A stretch of DNA of 64,000 nucleotides, from contig NZ_BNBT01000028.1 in the NCBI RefSeq assembly GCF_014656095.1, positions 1 to 64,000 on the forward strand, read 5' to 3'. The notes under the pieces were generated by a model that saw only the letters and a program-made list of their open reading frames with translations, ran no database searches and was not told the origin of the DNA. Both the position numbers and the translations under genes were made by a program. Of this stretch, positions 1 through 7,879 are shown one piece after another (position 1 is the stretch's first letter; each line of letters opens with the position of its first letter). This stretch comes from Streptomyces longispororuber (GTDB taxonomy: Bacteria; Actinomycetota; Actinomycetes; Streptomycetales; Streptomycetaceae).

Positions 1-169
1 CGATGCCGAGGCGGGGCGTGCTGTGCCCGCCCGCGGGGCCCGGCGGGGGGTCCTGCCGCGGCGGGCGGCTTCCGCGCCCGGTGCCGTCGTGGGTGTCGTG
101 GGCGTCGGGCCGGGCGGCGCCGTGGCCGTCACGGCCGTACTCCTCCGGTCCCCGGGTCGTCGGGTCCAT
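1..169 (-). CDS. N-terminal part of an unidentified protein (cut by window edge)
   Basis: An ATG at 167-169 opens a minus-strand frame that has no stop before the window edge, giving 56 codons. Nearly all third positions are G or C, as in the neighbouring genes. A purine run (GGGGGG) lies about 9 bases upstream of the ATG as a possible ribosome site. The visible residues are hydrophilic, rich in Gly, Pro, Arg, Asp and His, and look disordered; no domain can be recognised. The rest of the gene lies outside the window, so nothing can be said about function. Confidence 0.5.
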   Translation of the reverse strand, partial: MDPTTRGPEEYGRDGHGAARPDAHDTHDGTGRGSRPPRQDPPPGPAGGHSTPRLGI

Positions 170-438
170 GGTCCAAGCCCCCCAGATGCGTCGTGTGCGA
201 AGCCCCCTCCGGCCTTGGGCACACCGCGCTGTCGCTTCCGATCCGGTGCCCCCGTGCGGGTTCGTCGATATTCGTCGGGCGACCGAACCCTAAACCGTCT
301 TCAGTATCTCCGCGGAGGGCGGGGTACCGCCCCGCCCGAGACGTCACAGTCTCGTGAGGATTGCGGGTGAAGATCACGTCCCGCACCGCTTGCGCCCCTT
401 GGCCCGCGTGCCGCCGGCCGGCGCGCGGAAACCGGGCG
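170..438. promoter_or_regulatory. intergenic region with strong hairpin and short direct repeat
   Basis: No gene is supported here. A GC-rich hairpin has arms GGGCGGGG (317-324) and CCCCGCCC (330-337) around a 5-base loop; it follows the STAS gene at 439-762 and probably terminates it. The heptamer TTCGTCG occurs twice exactly 10 bases apart at 261-267 and 271-277, upstream of the truncated gene, which would suit a regulator binding one face of the helix. The regulatory role is inference. Confidence 0.4.
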
Positions 439-762
439 TCACACGCGAGGGAGGGATTCGACTCCGATGCCGCCCTCGATGGCGAGGATGCGGTGCAGCC
501 GGGTGGCCACGAGGAGGCGCTGCATCTGCGGCGGCACACCGCGCAGGACGAGCCTGCGTCCGCACCGCCCGGCGCGCCGGTGCGCGCCCATGATGACGCC
601 GAGTCCCGTGGCGTCCCACGAGTCGAGTTCGGAGAGGTCGAGCACCAGGTCGCCGGCGCCGTCGTCGACGGCCGAGTGCAGGACCGTACGGGCGTCCGCC
701 GCGCTGCGTACGTCGAGGCGTCCCCCGACGACCAGCCGGGCCTGGTCGCCCCTGATGTGCAT
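439..762 (-). CDS. STAS-domain anti-sigma factor antagonist
   Basis: A 107-residue single STAS domain of the SpoIIAA/BldG type, a cytoplasmic partner that normally binds an anti-sigma kinase and is switched off by phosphorylation of a Ser in a D-S-[ST]-G motif. The ATG at 762 is chosen because GGGAG stands 5 bases upstream; a TTG four codons earlier has no such site. The motif here reads W-D-A-T-G-L (about residues 49-54), so the usual phospho-Ser is Ala. No anti-sigma factor gene is adjacent within the window. The family is clear; partner and regulation are unknown, and the Ala may make it constitutively active or dependent on the following Thr. Confidence 0.85.
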   Translation of the reverse strand: MHIRGDQARLVVGGRLDVRSAADARTVLHSAVDDGAGDLVLDLSELDSWDATGLGVIMGAHRRAGRCGRRLVLRGVPPQMQRLLVATRLHRILAIEGGIGVESLPRV

Positions 763-977
763 ATGCGCTCCCAAGAGTGCGGTGTCGTGTGTGACGCCCG
801 TGCCGCCAGGCGTCTGTGTATGTCACAGCAACTGACTGTCACGTGGGTGAGGAAGTTGCCGTCTGTAAGCGAACCGATACCGAAATCACTCCGAGGGGTG
901 ATCCTCGGAGTGATTCCGCGTCCGTGTCCGTCCCCCGTGCGCGCTCAGCACGCGTACGCGCACCGCACCCGTCTGCC

Positions 978-1826
978 TCAGTACCGGTAGAAGCCCTGGC
1001 CGCTCTTGCGGCCGATGTCGCCGGCGTCCACCATCCGGCGCATCAGCTCCGGGGCGGCGAACTTCTCGTCCTGCGACTCCGTGTAGATGTTGTCGGTGGC
1101 GTGCAGCAGGATGTCGACGCCGGTGAGGTCCGCGGTGGCGAGCGGGCCCATGGCGTGGCCGAAGCCGAGCTTGCAGGCGGTGTCGATGTCCTCGGCGGTG
1201 GCGACGCCCGACTCGTGGAGCTTGGCGGCCTCGACGACGAGGGCGGCGATGAGGCGGGTGGTCACGAAGCCCGCGACGTCGCGGTTGACGACGATGCAGG
1301 TCTTGCCGACGGACTCGGCGAACTCCCGGGTGGTGGCGAGGGTTTCGTCGCTGGTCTTGTGGCCCCGGACCAGCTCGCAGAGCTGCATCATGGGCACCGG
1401 CGAGAAGAAGTGGGCGCCGACGACGCGCTCGGGGCGCTCCGTGACGGCCGCGATCTTGGTGATGGGGATGGCGGAGGTGTTGGAGGCGAGCACGGTCTCG
1501 TCCCGCACCAGCTTGTCGAGGGTGCGGAAGATCTCGTGCTTGACCTCCAGCTTCTCGAAGACGGCCTCGACGACGACGTCCGCGTCGGCGGCGGCGTCCA
1601 GGTCGGTGGTGGTCGTGATGCGGCGAAGGGCCGCCTCCGCGTCCGCGGCGTCGAGCTTGCCCTTGCTCACGAACTTCTCGTACGAGGCCTTGATGCCGTC
1701 GGTGCCCCGGGTCAGCGCCTCGTCGGTGACGTCGCGCAGGACCACGTCCCAGCCCGCCTGGGCGGAGACCTGGGCGATGCCGGACCCCATGAGTCCGGCT
1801 CCGATGACGGCGAGCTTTCGTGCCAC
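978..1826 (-). CDS. 3-hydroxybutyryl-CoA dehydrogenase
   Basis: A cytoplasmic NAD(P)-dependent enzyme of 282 residues that interconverts acetoacetyl-CoA and 3-hydroxybutyryl-CoA. It begins with a Rossmann motif (VIGAGLMGSGIAQ, about residues 7-19) and has the N-T-S substrate-binding segment (SNTSAIPITKI) and the helical C-terminal half with RKSGQGFY near its end. Length is normal for single-domain members. In Streptomyces this enzyme feeds fatty acid oxidation and supplies C4 units for the ethylmalonyl-CoA route. It stands alone, with the STAS gene 215 bases downstream and a TetR gene (same strand) ending 172 bases upstream. Confidence 0.93.
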   Translation of the reverse strand: MARKLAVIGAGLMGSGIAQVSAQAGWDVVLRDVTDEALTRGTDGIKASYEKFVSKGKLDAADAEAALRRITTTTDLDAAADADVVVEAVFEKLEVKHEIFRTLDKLVRDETVLASNTSAIPITKIAAVTERPERVVGAHFFSPVPMMQLCELVRGHKTSDETLATTREFAESVGKTCIVVNRDVAGFVTTRLIAALVVEAAKLHESGVATAEDIDTACKLGFGHAMGPLATADLTGVDILLHATDNIYTESQDEKFAAPELMRRMVDAGDIGRKSGQGFYRY

Positions 1827-1998
1827 GTTACGACTCCCCTTGCCTGGCGTATGACGGAGCGCTTACACGCTGTTGCTGTATCGCTCGGAACTCGGACACT
1901 AGCGGCCGGGGGCCGCCGTGTGACAGCGAAGAGACGCACGCCACGTCCCCTTTGACGGACATCACACCGGGGCGCGGGGCGAGGGGGGCCTCAGGGGG

Positions 1999-2634
1999 TC
2001 AGGAGGGCTCGCGGACGGCGTAGTTGAGGACCCGTTCGCTCAGCAGCTCCTCCGTCTCGTCGATGAGGACGAGCGCCTCGCGGGAGACCTCGGCGGGGTC
2101 GCGGCGCTCGATCATCTCGGCGCCGATCCAGCCCATGACGGTGGCGTGCAGCCAGGCGAGCTGGCCCGCGACGAGGTCGGGCAGATGGCCCTCGGGGCCC
2201 GCCTCCTCGCGCAGGGTGGCCGCCAGGCCGCGCAGGCTCTCCTGCTGCAGGGCCCAGAGCCGGGAGCGCAGCGCGGGCGAGTCGGCGATGACCCGCATGA
2301 AGTCGGCGTAGCCCGCGAAGAGTCCGACGGTGGGCGAGACCCCTTCGACGAGCACCCGCAGCTCGCGCAGCACGGCGTCGGCGGCGGACTCGCCGGCGCG
2401 CCGGCCGCGCACCCACCGCGAGAGCCGGTCGACCATGTCCTCGCCGCGGTCGAGGAACAGGTCCTCCTTGGCCGGGAAGTAGTTGTAGACGGTGTTGACC
2501 GAGACGTCGGCCGCTTCCGCGACGTCGGCGACCGTCACGGCGGCGAAGCCGCGCTCCAGGAAGAGCCCGGTCGCGATGTCCGAGATCCGCTGCCTGGTCT
2601 GCCGCTTCTTGCGCTCCCTCAGTCCCTCAGCCAT
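1999..2634 (-). CDS. TetR-family transcriptional regulator of the divergent ABC exporter
   Basis: A 211-residue repressor with an N-terminal TetR helix-turn-helix (about residues 8-60; TVADVAEAADVSVNTVYNYFPAKEDLF) and a helical ligand-binding C-terminal half. The ATG at 2634 is 84 bases from the start of a DrrAB-type ABC transporter on the other strand, the usual arrangement for a drug-sensing repressor that controls an efflux pump. A 24-base inverted repeat between the two starts is the likely operator. The inducer cannot be read from the sequence. Confidence 0.9.
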   Translation of the reverse strand: MAEGLRERKKRQTRQRISDIATGLFLERGFAAVTVADVAEAADVSVNTVYNYFPAKEDLFLDRGEDMVDRLSRWVRGRRAGESAADAVLRELRVLVEGVSPTVGLFAGYADFMRVIADSPALRSRLWALQQESLRGLAATLREEAGPEGHLPDLVAGQLAWLHATVMGWIGAEMIERRDPAEVSREALVLIDETEELLSERVLNYAVREPS

Positions 2635-2669
2635 GCGCCCATCCTAGGCCCCCTTCCTATGGCCACTTA

Positions 2670-2693
2670 AAACTTGGAGGCATTGCAAAGTTT
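2670..2693. promoter_or_regulatory. probable TetR operator between the divergent genes
   Basis: The arms AAACTT (2670-2675) and AAGTTT (2688-2693) are perfect inverted repeats, and the symmetry extends one more base (7 of 8 positions) around a 12-base centre. The surrounding 60 bases are unusually A/T-rich for this genome. Position between divergent TetR and ABC genes supports an operator; binding is inferred. Confidence 0.6.
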
Positions 2694-2718
2694 CAGTGGA
2701 TCTGTTTTTGTGGTCTCT

Positions 2719-3501
2719 ATGGCAATCATCAGTACGGCCGGGCTCAGCCGGACCTTCACCACCAAGAGCGGCCCGGTGCACGCCGTGCGCGGCATCGACC
2801 TGACCGTCGAGCCCGGGGAGATCCTCGGCTTCCTCGGGCCGAACGGCGCGGGCAAGACCACCACCCTGCGGATGCTCACCACGCTTCTGCCGCCCACCGG
2901 GGGCGCCGCCACCGTCGCGGGCCACGACCTGCTGCGCGACCCCGCGGGCGTCCGCACGAGGATCGGGTACGTCGCCCAGGCGGGCGGCGTCGACCCGCAG
3001 GAGACGGTGCGCGACGAACTCGTCCTCCAGGGGCGGCTCTACCACCTGCCGCAGGCCGAGGCCGCCGCCCGCGCCGAGGAGCTGGCGGACGTCCTCGGCC
3101 TGACCGGGCTGCTGCACCGCAGGACCGCCGCGCTCTCCGGCGGCCAGCGGCGCAGGCTCGACCTCGCGCTCGGGCTCACCCACCGCCCGGCCGTGCTGTT
3201 CCTCGACGAGCCGACCACCGGCCTCGACCCGGGCAGCCGCGCCGACCTGTGGGACCTGGTGCGCCGCCTGCGGGACACGTACGGCACCACGGTCTTCCTC
3301 ACCACGCACTACCTGGACGAGGCCGACGCCCTGGCCGACCGGATCGTCGTCGTGGACGAGGGCGTGGTCGTCGCCGAGGGCACGCCCGCCGCGCTCAAGG
3401 AGCGGTACGCCGGTGCGCCCGACGCCACGCTCCAGGACGCGTTCCTCGCCATCACCGGGCGCGGCCCCGCCCCCGCCGACACCACGCCCGTCGCCGTCTG
3501 A
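2719..3501 (+). CDS. ABC transporter ATP-binding protein, DrrA type
   Basis: A 260-residue ATPase subunit that would power the membrane permease encoded just downstream. It shows Walker A GPNGAGKTT (about 40-48), the ABC signature LSGGQ (about 139-143), Walker B VLFLDEP (about 159-165) and the switch His in LTTHYLDEAD. The DrrA-like C-terminal tail (about 230-260) is present. ATG 2719 starts the conserved part; a TTG at 2674 would add 15 residues but lies inside the inferred operator. No clear ribosome site precedes the ATG, so the message may be leaderless. Related pairs export antibiotics or lipids; the substrate is unknown. Confidence 0.9.
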   Translation: MAIISTAGLSRTFTTKSGPVHAVRGIDLTVEPGEILGFLGPNGAGKTTTLRMLTTLLPPTGGAATVAGHDLLRDPAGVRTRIGYVAQAGGVDPQETVRDELVLQGRLYHLPQAEAAARAEELADVLGLTGLLHRRTAALSGGQRRRLDLALGLTHRPAVLFLDEPTTGLDPGSRADLWDLVRRLRDTYGTTVFLTTHYLDEADALADRIVVVDEGVVVAEGTPAALKERYAGAPDATLQDAFLAITGRGPAPADTTPVAV

Positions 3502-3544
3502 GGCCCGCTCCCCCGCCCGTCCCTTCGACCTCCGGACTTTCGCC

Positions 3545-4294
3545 ATGCTCCTGCACGACACCGCGCTGCTCTTCGGGCGCTACGCCCGCCAGACCCTGCG
3601 CTCCCGGTTCCAGATGCTCTTCGGCGTCCTGATGCCGCTGCTGTACCTGCTGTTCTTCGGCCCGCTCCTCACCGACCTGCCGCTCGCGGCCGACGGCGAC
3701 TCCTGGCAGGTCCTGGTGCCGGGGCTGCTGCTGCAGCTCAGCCTGTTCGGTGCCTCGTTCAGCGGCTTCGCGCTGATCCTGGAGAACAACTGGGGCGTGG
3801 TCGAGCGGATGCGCGTCACCCCGGCCAGCAGGCTCGCGCTGCTGCTCGGCCGGCTGCTCAGGGACGCCGCGCTCTTCGTCTTCCAGGCGGTGCTGCTGGT
3901 GCTCGCCGCCCTGGTGATGGGGTTGCGGGCGCCGCTCGCCGGGATCCTCATCGGCTTCGCCTTCGTGGCCCTGCTGACCGTGGCCCTCGCCGCCCTGTCG
4001 TACGCCCTCGCCTTGAAGGTGCGCACCCCGCAGGAGTTCGGCCCGACCGTGAACGGACTCGCCATGCCCGCGATGCTGCTGTCCGGCCTGATGCTGCCGA
4101 TGTCGCTGGGGCCCGGCTGGCTCGACGTGCTCTCGCACTTCACGCCGTTCCGGTACCTGGTGGACGCGGTCCGCGACGCGTACGTCGGCGAGTACGCCAC
4201 CGCGCACATGCTGTACGGCGCCCTGGTCGCGGTCGGCTTCGCGCTCGCGGCCGTGGCGGTCGGCACCCGCGTCGTGCGCGGCGCCGGGGCCTGA
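3545..4294 (+). CDS. ABC-2 type exporter permease, DrrB type
   Basis: A 249-residue integral membrane protein with about six hydrophobic segments and the ABC-2 family pattern (LFFGPLL near the first span, then PAMLLSGLMLPMS and HFTPFRYLVDAVRD before the last spans). It follows the ATPase gene by 43 bases and forms the transport half of the same exporter. ATG 3545 is preceded by a weak ribosome site; the open frame extends 44 codons further upstream, but those overlap the ATPase gene out of frame. Expression is expected to be coupled to the ATPase and controlled by the TetR protein. Confidence 0.88.
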   Translation: MLLHDTALLFGRYARQTLRSRFQMLFGVLMPLLYLLFFGPLLTDLPLAADGDSWQVLVPGLLLQLSLFGASFSGFALILENNWGVVERMRVTPASRLALLLGRLLRDAALFVFQAVLLVLAALVMGLRAPLAGILIGFAFVALLTVALAALSYALALKVRTPQEFGPTVNGLAMPAMLLSGLMLPMSLGPGWLDVLSHFTPFRYLVDAVRDAYVGEYATAHMLYGALVAVGFALAAVAVGTRVVRGAGA

Positions 4295-4347
4295 GCGCCC
4301 CCGCGGGCGGTACGGGACGCGCGCCGGGACCTCACTAGGCTGACGGC

Positions 4348-4920
4348 ATGGTCAACCTGACGCGCATCTACACCCGTACCGGCGACCAGGGCACCACCGC
4401 CCTCGGCGACATGAGCAGGACCGCCAAGACCGACCTGCGGATCGCCGCGTACGCCGACGCGAACGAGGCCAACGCCGTCATCGGCACGGCCCTCGCGCTC
4501 GGCGGCCTCGACGCCGAGGTCGCGGCGGTCCTCACCCGGGTCCAGAACGACCTCTTCGACGTGGGCGCGGACCTGTCCACGCCCGTGGTCGAGAACCCCG
4601 AGTACCCGCCGCTGCGGGTCGAGCAGTTCTACGTCGACAGGCTGGAGGCGGACTGCGACCGGTTCAACGAGCGCCTGGAGAAGCTGCGCAGCTTCATCCT
4701 GCCGGGCGGTACGCCGGGGGCGGCGCTGCTGCACCAGGCGTGCACCGTGGTGCGGCGGGCCGAGCGCTCCACCTGGGCCGCGCTGGAGGCGCACGGCGAG
4801 ACCATGAACCCGCTCACCGCCACGTACCTCAACCGCCTCTCCGACCTGCTGTTCATCCTGGCGCGGACCGCGAACAAGGAGAACGGGGACGTGCTGTGGG
4901 TGCCCGGGGGCGAGCGCTAG
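4348..4920 (+). CDS. cob(I)yrinic acid a,c-diamide adenosyltransferase (PduO type)
   Basis: A 190-residue cytoplasmic enzyme that transfers the 5'-deoxyadenosyl group of ATP to reduced corrinoids, making coenzyme B12. The family ATP-binding motif TRTGDQGTT occupies residues 9-17, and the conserved helix carries VRRAERS (about residues 135-141) with the active-site Arg and Glu residues. It starts 53 bases after the permease gene on the same strand, yet has no functional link to it. Streptomyces use B12 for methylmalonyl-CoA mutase and methionine synthase. The family assignment is firm. Confidence 0.93.
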   Translation: MVNLTRIYTRTGDQGTTALGDMSRTAKTDLRIAAYADANEANAVIGTALALGGLDAEVAAVLTRVQNDLFDVGADLSTPVVENPEYPPLRVEQFYVDRLEADCDRFNERLEKLRSFILPGGTPGAALLHQACTVVRRAERSTWAALEAHGETMNPLTATYLNRLSDLLFILARTANKENGDVLWVPGGER

Positions 4921-4990
4921 GGCCCGCCCGGGGCACCGGACAGGCCCGTTCCGGACAGCCGCCGGGAGCCTCCGGGAGCCGCCTCGGGGT

Positions 4991-5572
4991 TCACACCCTG
5001 GTGAGCGGGCGCCGGTCGTCGGAGGGCTCCTCGGGGTCCGGCGCGGGGACCCGCTTGGGGAACAGCGTGTAGCTCCCCGCGATGATCACGTTGATGCCGA
5101 TCACCCAGAGCATCCGCTGCTGCCAGGCCCGCAGCGAGCCGGTCTCCCCGTCCGTGCCGACGTACCAGATCGCGCCCTGGAGCAGGGCCATGGCGATCGC
5201 CGCGGCGAGCACCCAGCGGGCGGCGAGCTTCCACTCGTGCACGGTCCGCGCCCGGCCGTACTTCGGTGTGCGCGGCTTCGGCCCGCCCGCGAAGCGGTGC
5301 GCGACCCGGACGTCGACCCACCTGACCGTGTAGTGGCCGAGCGCGACCGAGTAGCCGATGTAGACGGCGGCCAGGCCGTGCTTCCAGTCCGGCTCGGCGC
5401 CGTTCTTCAGGTCGATCGCGGTGACGACGAGCAGGACGACTTCGAGCAGCGGCTCGCACAGCAGCACGGCGACACTCGTCCGGGGCATCTTCGCCCCGTA
5501 CCGCAGCGCGAGGCCGGCGGCCAGGATCACCCAGAAACCCACCTCGCAGATGATGATCAGTGTGACGATCAC
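4991..5572 (-). CDS. integral membrane protein of unknown function
   Basis: A 193-residue protein with five or so hydrophobic segments (about residues 2-25, 33-52, 69-85, 115-133 and 149-168) and a charged C-terminal tail. No known domain or catalytic motif is recognised. The frame is G/C-ending throughout and opens with an ATG at 5572. It lies convergent to the adenosyltransferase gene and is divergent from the histidine kinase at 5743, with which it shares a 170-base upstream region. A cell-membrane location is the only safe statement. Confidence 0.75.
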   Translation of the reverse strand: MIVTLIIICEVGFWVILAAGLALRYGAKMPRTSVAVLLCEPLLEVVLLVVTAIDLKNGAEPDWKHGLAAVYIGYSVALGHYTVRWVDVRVAHRFAGGPKPRTPKYGRARTVHEWKLAARWVLAAAIAMALLQGAIWYVGTDGETGSLRAWQQRMLWVIGINVIIAGSYTLFPKRVPAPDPEEPSDDRRPLTRV

Positions 5573-5742
5573 GGCTCGTTCCTCCCGGGCCCGCTGGTCC
5601 TTCGGCTCACTCCTCCAGGCTCGCCCCCCGGCGGCCCGGGATCGTCGTCGCCAGTGACGAAGCGGGGCTGCATCCTTCGATGTACTCGCGCTTCACCCGG
5701 CGTAGGGAGGCCGCGGCCGCGCCCGCCGTGTTGGATGGAGGC

Positions 5743-6963
5743 ATGCCGCTGCCGCTCGCCCGCCCCGACGTCGTCGACGTCCGCATCGCCGTCGCCAGCC
5801 TGGCCAGCGGCGTGCTCTTCTGGGCGCTCGGGCTGCACATGCAGACGGACCGGCCGTTCGGCAACGCCTGGATGCTGCTGCCCCTCGTGGTCATGGCGGC
5901 CCTGGAGCTGCTGCGCCGGACCGCGCCCCAGTTCGCCCTGGCCGCGGGCACCCTCGCACTCGTCGCCGACCAGTTCACGCCCGGGAACCTGGCGACGGTC
6001 GTGATGTTCACCGACCTCGTCTACGCCGCCGTGCTGTACGGCACCCCGGCCGCGGCCCGGCGCATCCCCGTCACCACCGGCCTGATCACGGTGGCCATGA
6101 CGATCGGCTTCCTGGCCTGGTTCCGGGAGGCCGAGGCGCTGCTCATCGGCGCGGTCACCGCCCTGGTCTCGTTCGCGCCCGCGACGACCGGGGTGCTGGT
6201 GCGCAATCACCGGGAGGCCGCCGAGATGGCCCGGCTGCGCGCCGAGCAGACCGCGCTGCTCGCCGAGATGGACCGGGTCCAGGCCGTCACCGCCGAGCGC
6301 GCCCGGATGGCCCGCGAGCTGCACGACATGGTCGCCAACCACCTGTCGGCGATCGCCATCCACTCCACGGCCGCGCTCTCCCTCGACGACGAGCGCACCA
6401 CCCGCGACGCGCTCGCCGTCATCCGCCAGAACAGCGTGGCGGGCCTGGCCGAGATGCGCCGTCTCATCGGCATCCTGCGGGACTCCAGCGGCGACACCGA
6501 GCCGGCGGCCGCGCCCACCCTGGACGGCCTCGGCGCGCTGGTCGACCACGCGCGCGCCAACGGCCTCGACGTCACCCTCGACGACGCCCGCGCCCCGGAC
6601 GACTCCCCCCTGCCCGCGCCGGTCGAGCTGGCCGCCTACCGCATCGTGCAGGAGTCCCTCACGAACGCGCTCAAGCACGCCGCTCCCGGCCGGGTCACCG
6701 TGGCCCTTACCCGCGCCCCGGACGCCCTGTGCGTCCGCGTGACCAGCCCGTTTGGCGACACCCCCGGCCCCCGCGCGCCCGGCTCCGGCGCCGGGCTCGT
6801 CGGCATGCGGGAGCGGGCCGCGCTGCTGGGCGGCACGTTCACGGCGGGCCCCGAGGCGCTCACCGCGCCCGGCCCGGACGCGCTCCAGGACCGTGGGGCC
6901 AAGGTGTGGCAGGTGGCCGCCCGGCTGCCCGTCGACCCCGCAGACAGAGAGGTGACCGAATGA
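5743..6963 (+). CDS. sensor histidine kinase, NarL/DesK class
   Basis: A 406-residue membrane kinase. The first 130 residues hold four to six transmembrane segments without a sizeable external domain, followed by a short coiled linker, the HisKA_3 dimerisation helix with phospho-acceptor His194 (ARELHDMVANH) and an HATPase_c domain ending in GLVGMRERAALLGG (about 352-365). ATG 5743 is chosen because GGAGG lies directly upstream. The stop overlaps the regulator start by ATGA, so the two are translationally coupled. The signal is unknown; membrane-embedded sensors of this kind often monitor the envelope. Confidence 0.92.
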   Translation: MPLPLARPDVVDVRIAVASLASGVLFWALGLHMQTDRPFGNAWMLLPLVVMAALELLRRTAPQFALAAGTLALVADQFTPGNLATVVMFTDLVYAAVLYGTPAAARRIPVTTGLITVAMTIGFLAWFREAEALLIGAVTALVSFAPATTGVLVRNHREAAEMARLRAEQTALLAEMDRVQAVTAERARMARELHDMVANHLSAIAIHSTAALSLDDERTTRDALAVIRQNSVAGLAEMRRLIGILRDSSGDTEPAAAPTLDGLGALVDHARANGLDVTLDDARAPDDSPLPAPVELAAYRIVQESLTNALKHAAPGRVTVALTRAPDALCVRVTSPFGDTPGPRAPGSGAGLVGMRERAALLGGTFTAGPEALTAPGPDALQDRGAKVWQVAARLPVDPADREVTE

Positions 6964-7607
6964 TCCGCGTGCTCGTCGCCGAGGACCAGTCCGCCGTCCG
7001 GGCGGGCCTGGTGCTGATCCTGCGCAGCGCGCCCGACATCGAGGTCGTCGGCGAGGCCGCGGACGGCGAACAGGCCGTGGCGCTCGCCCGCGAGCTGCGG
7101 CCGGACCTCGTCCTGATGGACATACAGATGCCGCGCCTCGACGGCGTCTCCGCCACCCGCCAGGTCGTCGCCGAGGAGCTGGCGGACGTGCTCGTCCTGA
7201 CGACGTTCGACCTGGACGAGTACGTCTTCGGGGCGCTGCGCGCCGGGGCGTCGGGGTTCCTGCTCAAGAACACGGAGGCGAAGGCGCTGCTCGACGCGGT
7301 CCGCACGGTGGCGCGCGGCGAGGGCCTGATCGCGCCCGCCGTGACCCGCCGCCTCATCGCCGAGTTCGCCACGCCCCGCCCGGTGCGCGGACCGAACGCG
7401 CCGGACCCGGCGATCCTCGACCGGCTGACGCGGCGCGAGCGCGAGGTGCTGTCCTGCCTCGGTGAGGGCCTGTCCAACGCGGAGATCGCCCGGCGTCTGG
7501 ACATGGCGGAGGCCACGGTGAAGACCCACGTGAGCCGGCTGCTGGCCAAGCTGGAGCTGCGCAGCCGGGTGCAGGCGGCGGTGCTCGCCCAGGAGTTGGG
7601 CGCCTGA
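6960..7607 (+). CDS. LuxR/NarL-family response regulator
   Basis: A 215-residue regulator paired with the kinase just upstream. The receiver domain has the acidic pair E8/D9, phospho-acceptor Asp54 (VLMDIQMP) and the conserved Lys in FLLKNTE; the C-terminal LuxR-type helix-turn-helix runs from about 148 to 210 (LTRREREVLSCLGEGLSNAEIA). The ATG at 6960 overlaps the kinase stop codon. Likely target genes include its own operon and the adjacent membrane protein gene, but this is inference from position. Confidence 0.93.
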   Translation: MIRVLVAEDQSAVRAGLVLILRSAPDIEVVGEAADGEQAVALARELRPDLVLMDIQMPRLDGVSATRQVVAEELADVLVLTTFDLDEYVFGALRAGASGFLLKNTEAKALLDAVRTVARGEGLIAPAVTRRLIAEFATPRPVRGPNAPDPAILDRLTRREREVLSCLGEGLSNAEIARRLDMAEATVKTHVSRLLAKLELRSRVQAAVLAQELGA

Positions 7608-7745
7608 CGGCTCCTCGCGCCGGGCGGTCGCGGCCGGCGCGTGACCTGAACCCTCCAGTGCGTGGCCAAGACCGTCCGGCGCGTGGCCGGGACTCTGGCC
7701 GCGGGTTCCGTCCCCGCGGCCCCTCCCGGCCGCGGACCCGCACCC

Positions 7746-7774
7746 TTGACCGTTGGTCCAGACCTTTCTATTCT
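7746..7774 (+). promoter_or_regulatory. chitinase promoter with embedded chitin-control operator
   Basis: A near-consensus vegetative promoter is present: -35 TTGACC at 7746-7751, a 17-base spacer, and -10 TATTCT at 7769-7774. Inside the spacer lies TGGTCCAGACCT (7754-7765), identical to the 12-base direct-repeat element described in Streptomyces chitinase promoters and a close match to the core of the DasR responsive element (TGGTCTAGACCA type). Only one copy is present here. A regulator bound there would block polymerase, giving chitin or N-acetylglucosamine control and glucose repression. Confidence 0.85.
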
Positions 7775-7879
7775 CGCCGCACTGCGGTGAGCACAGGAGA
7801 TGTACACGACATCCACACGGTGCTCACGGGCGTCGCAGGGTTCCACCCCCACCCCCGGAACTCGACCGAGGAGCACACC

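Noticed and set aside
129..842. 237-codon minus-strand frame over the STAS gene
   Set aside because: Out of frame with the STAS domain and with the truncated gene at 1-169, both of which are better supported.
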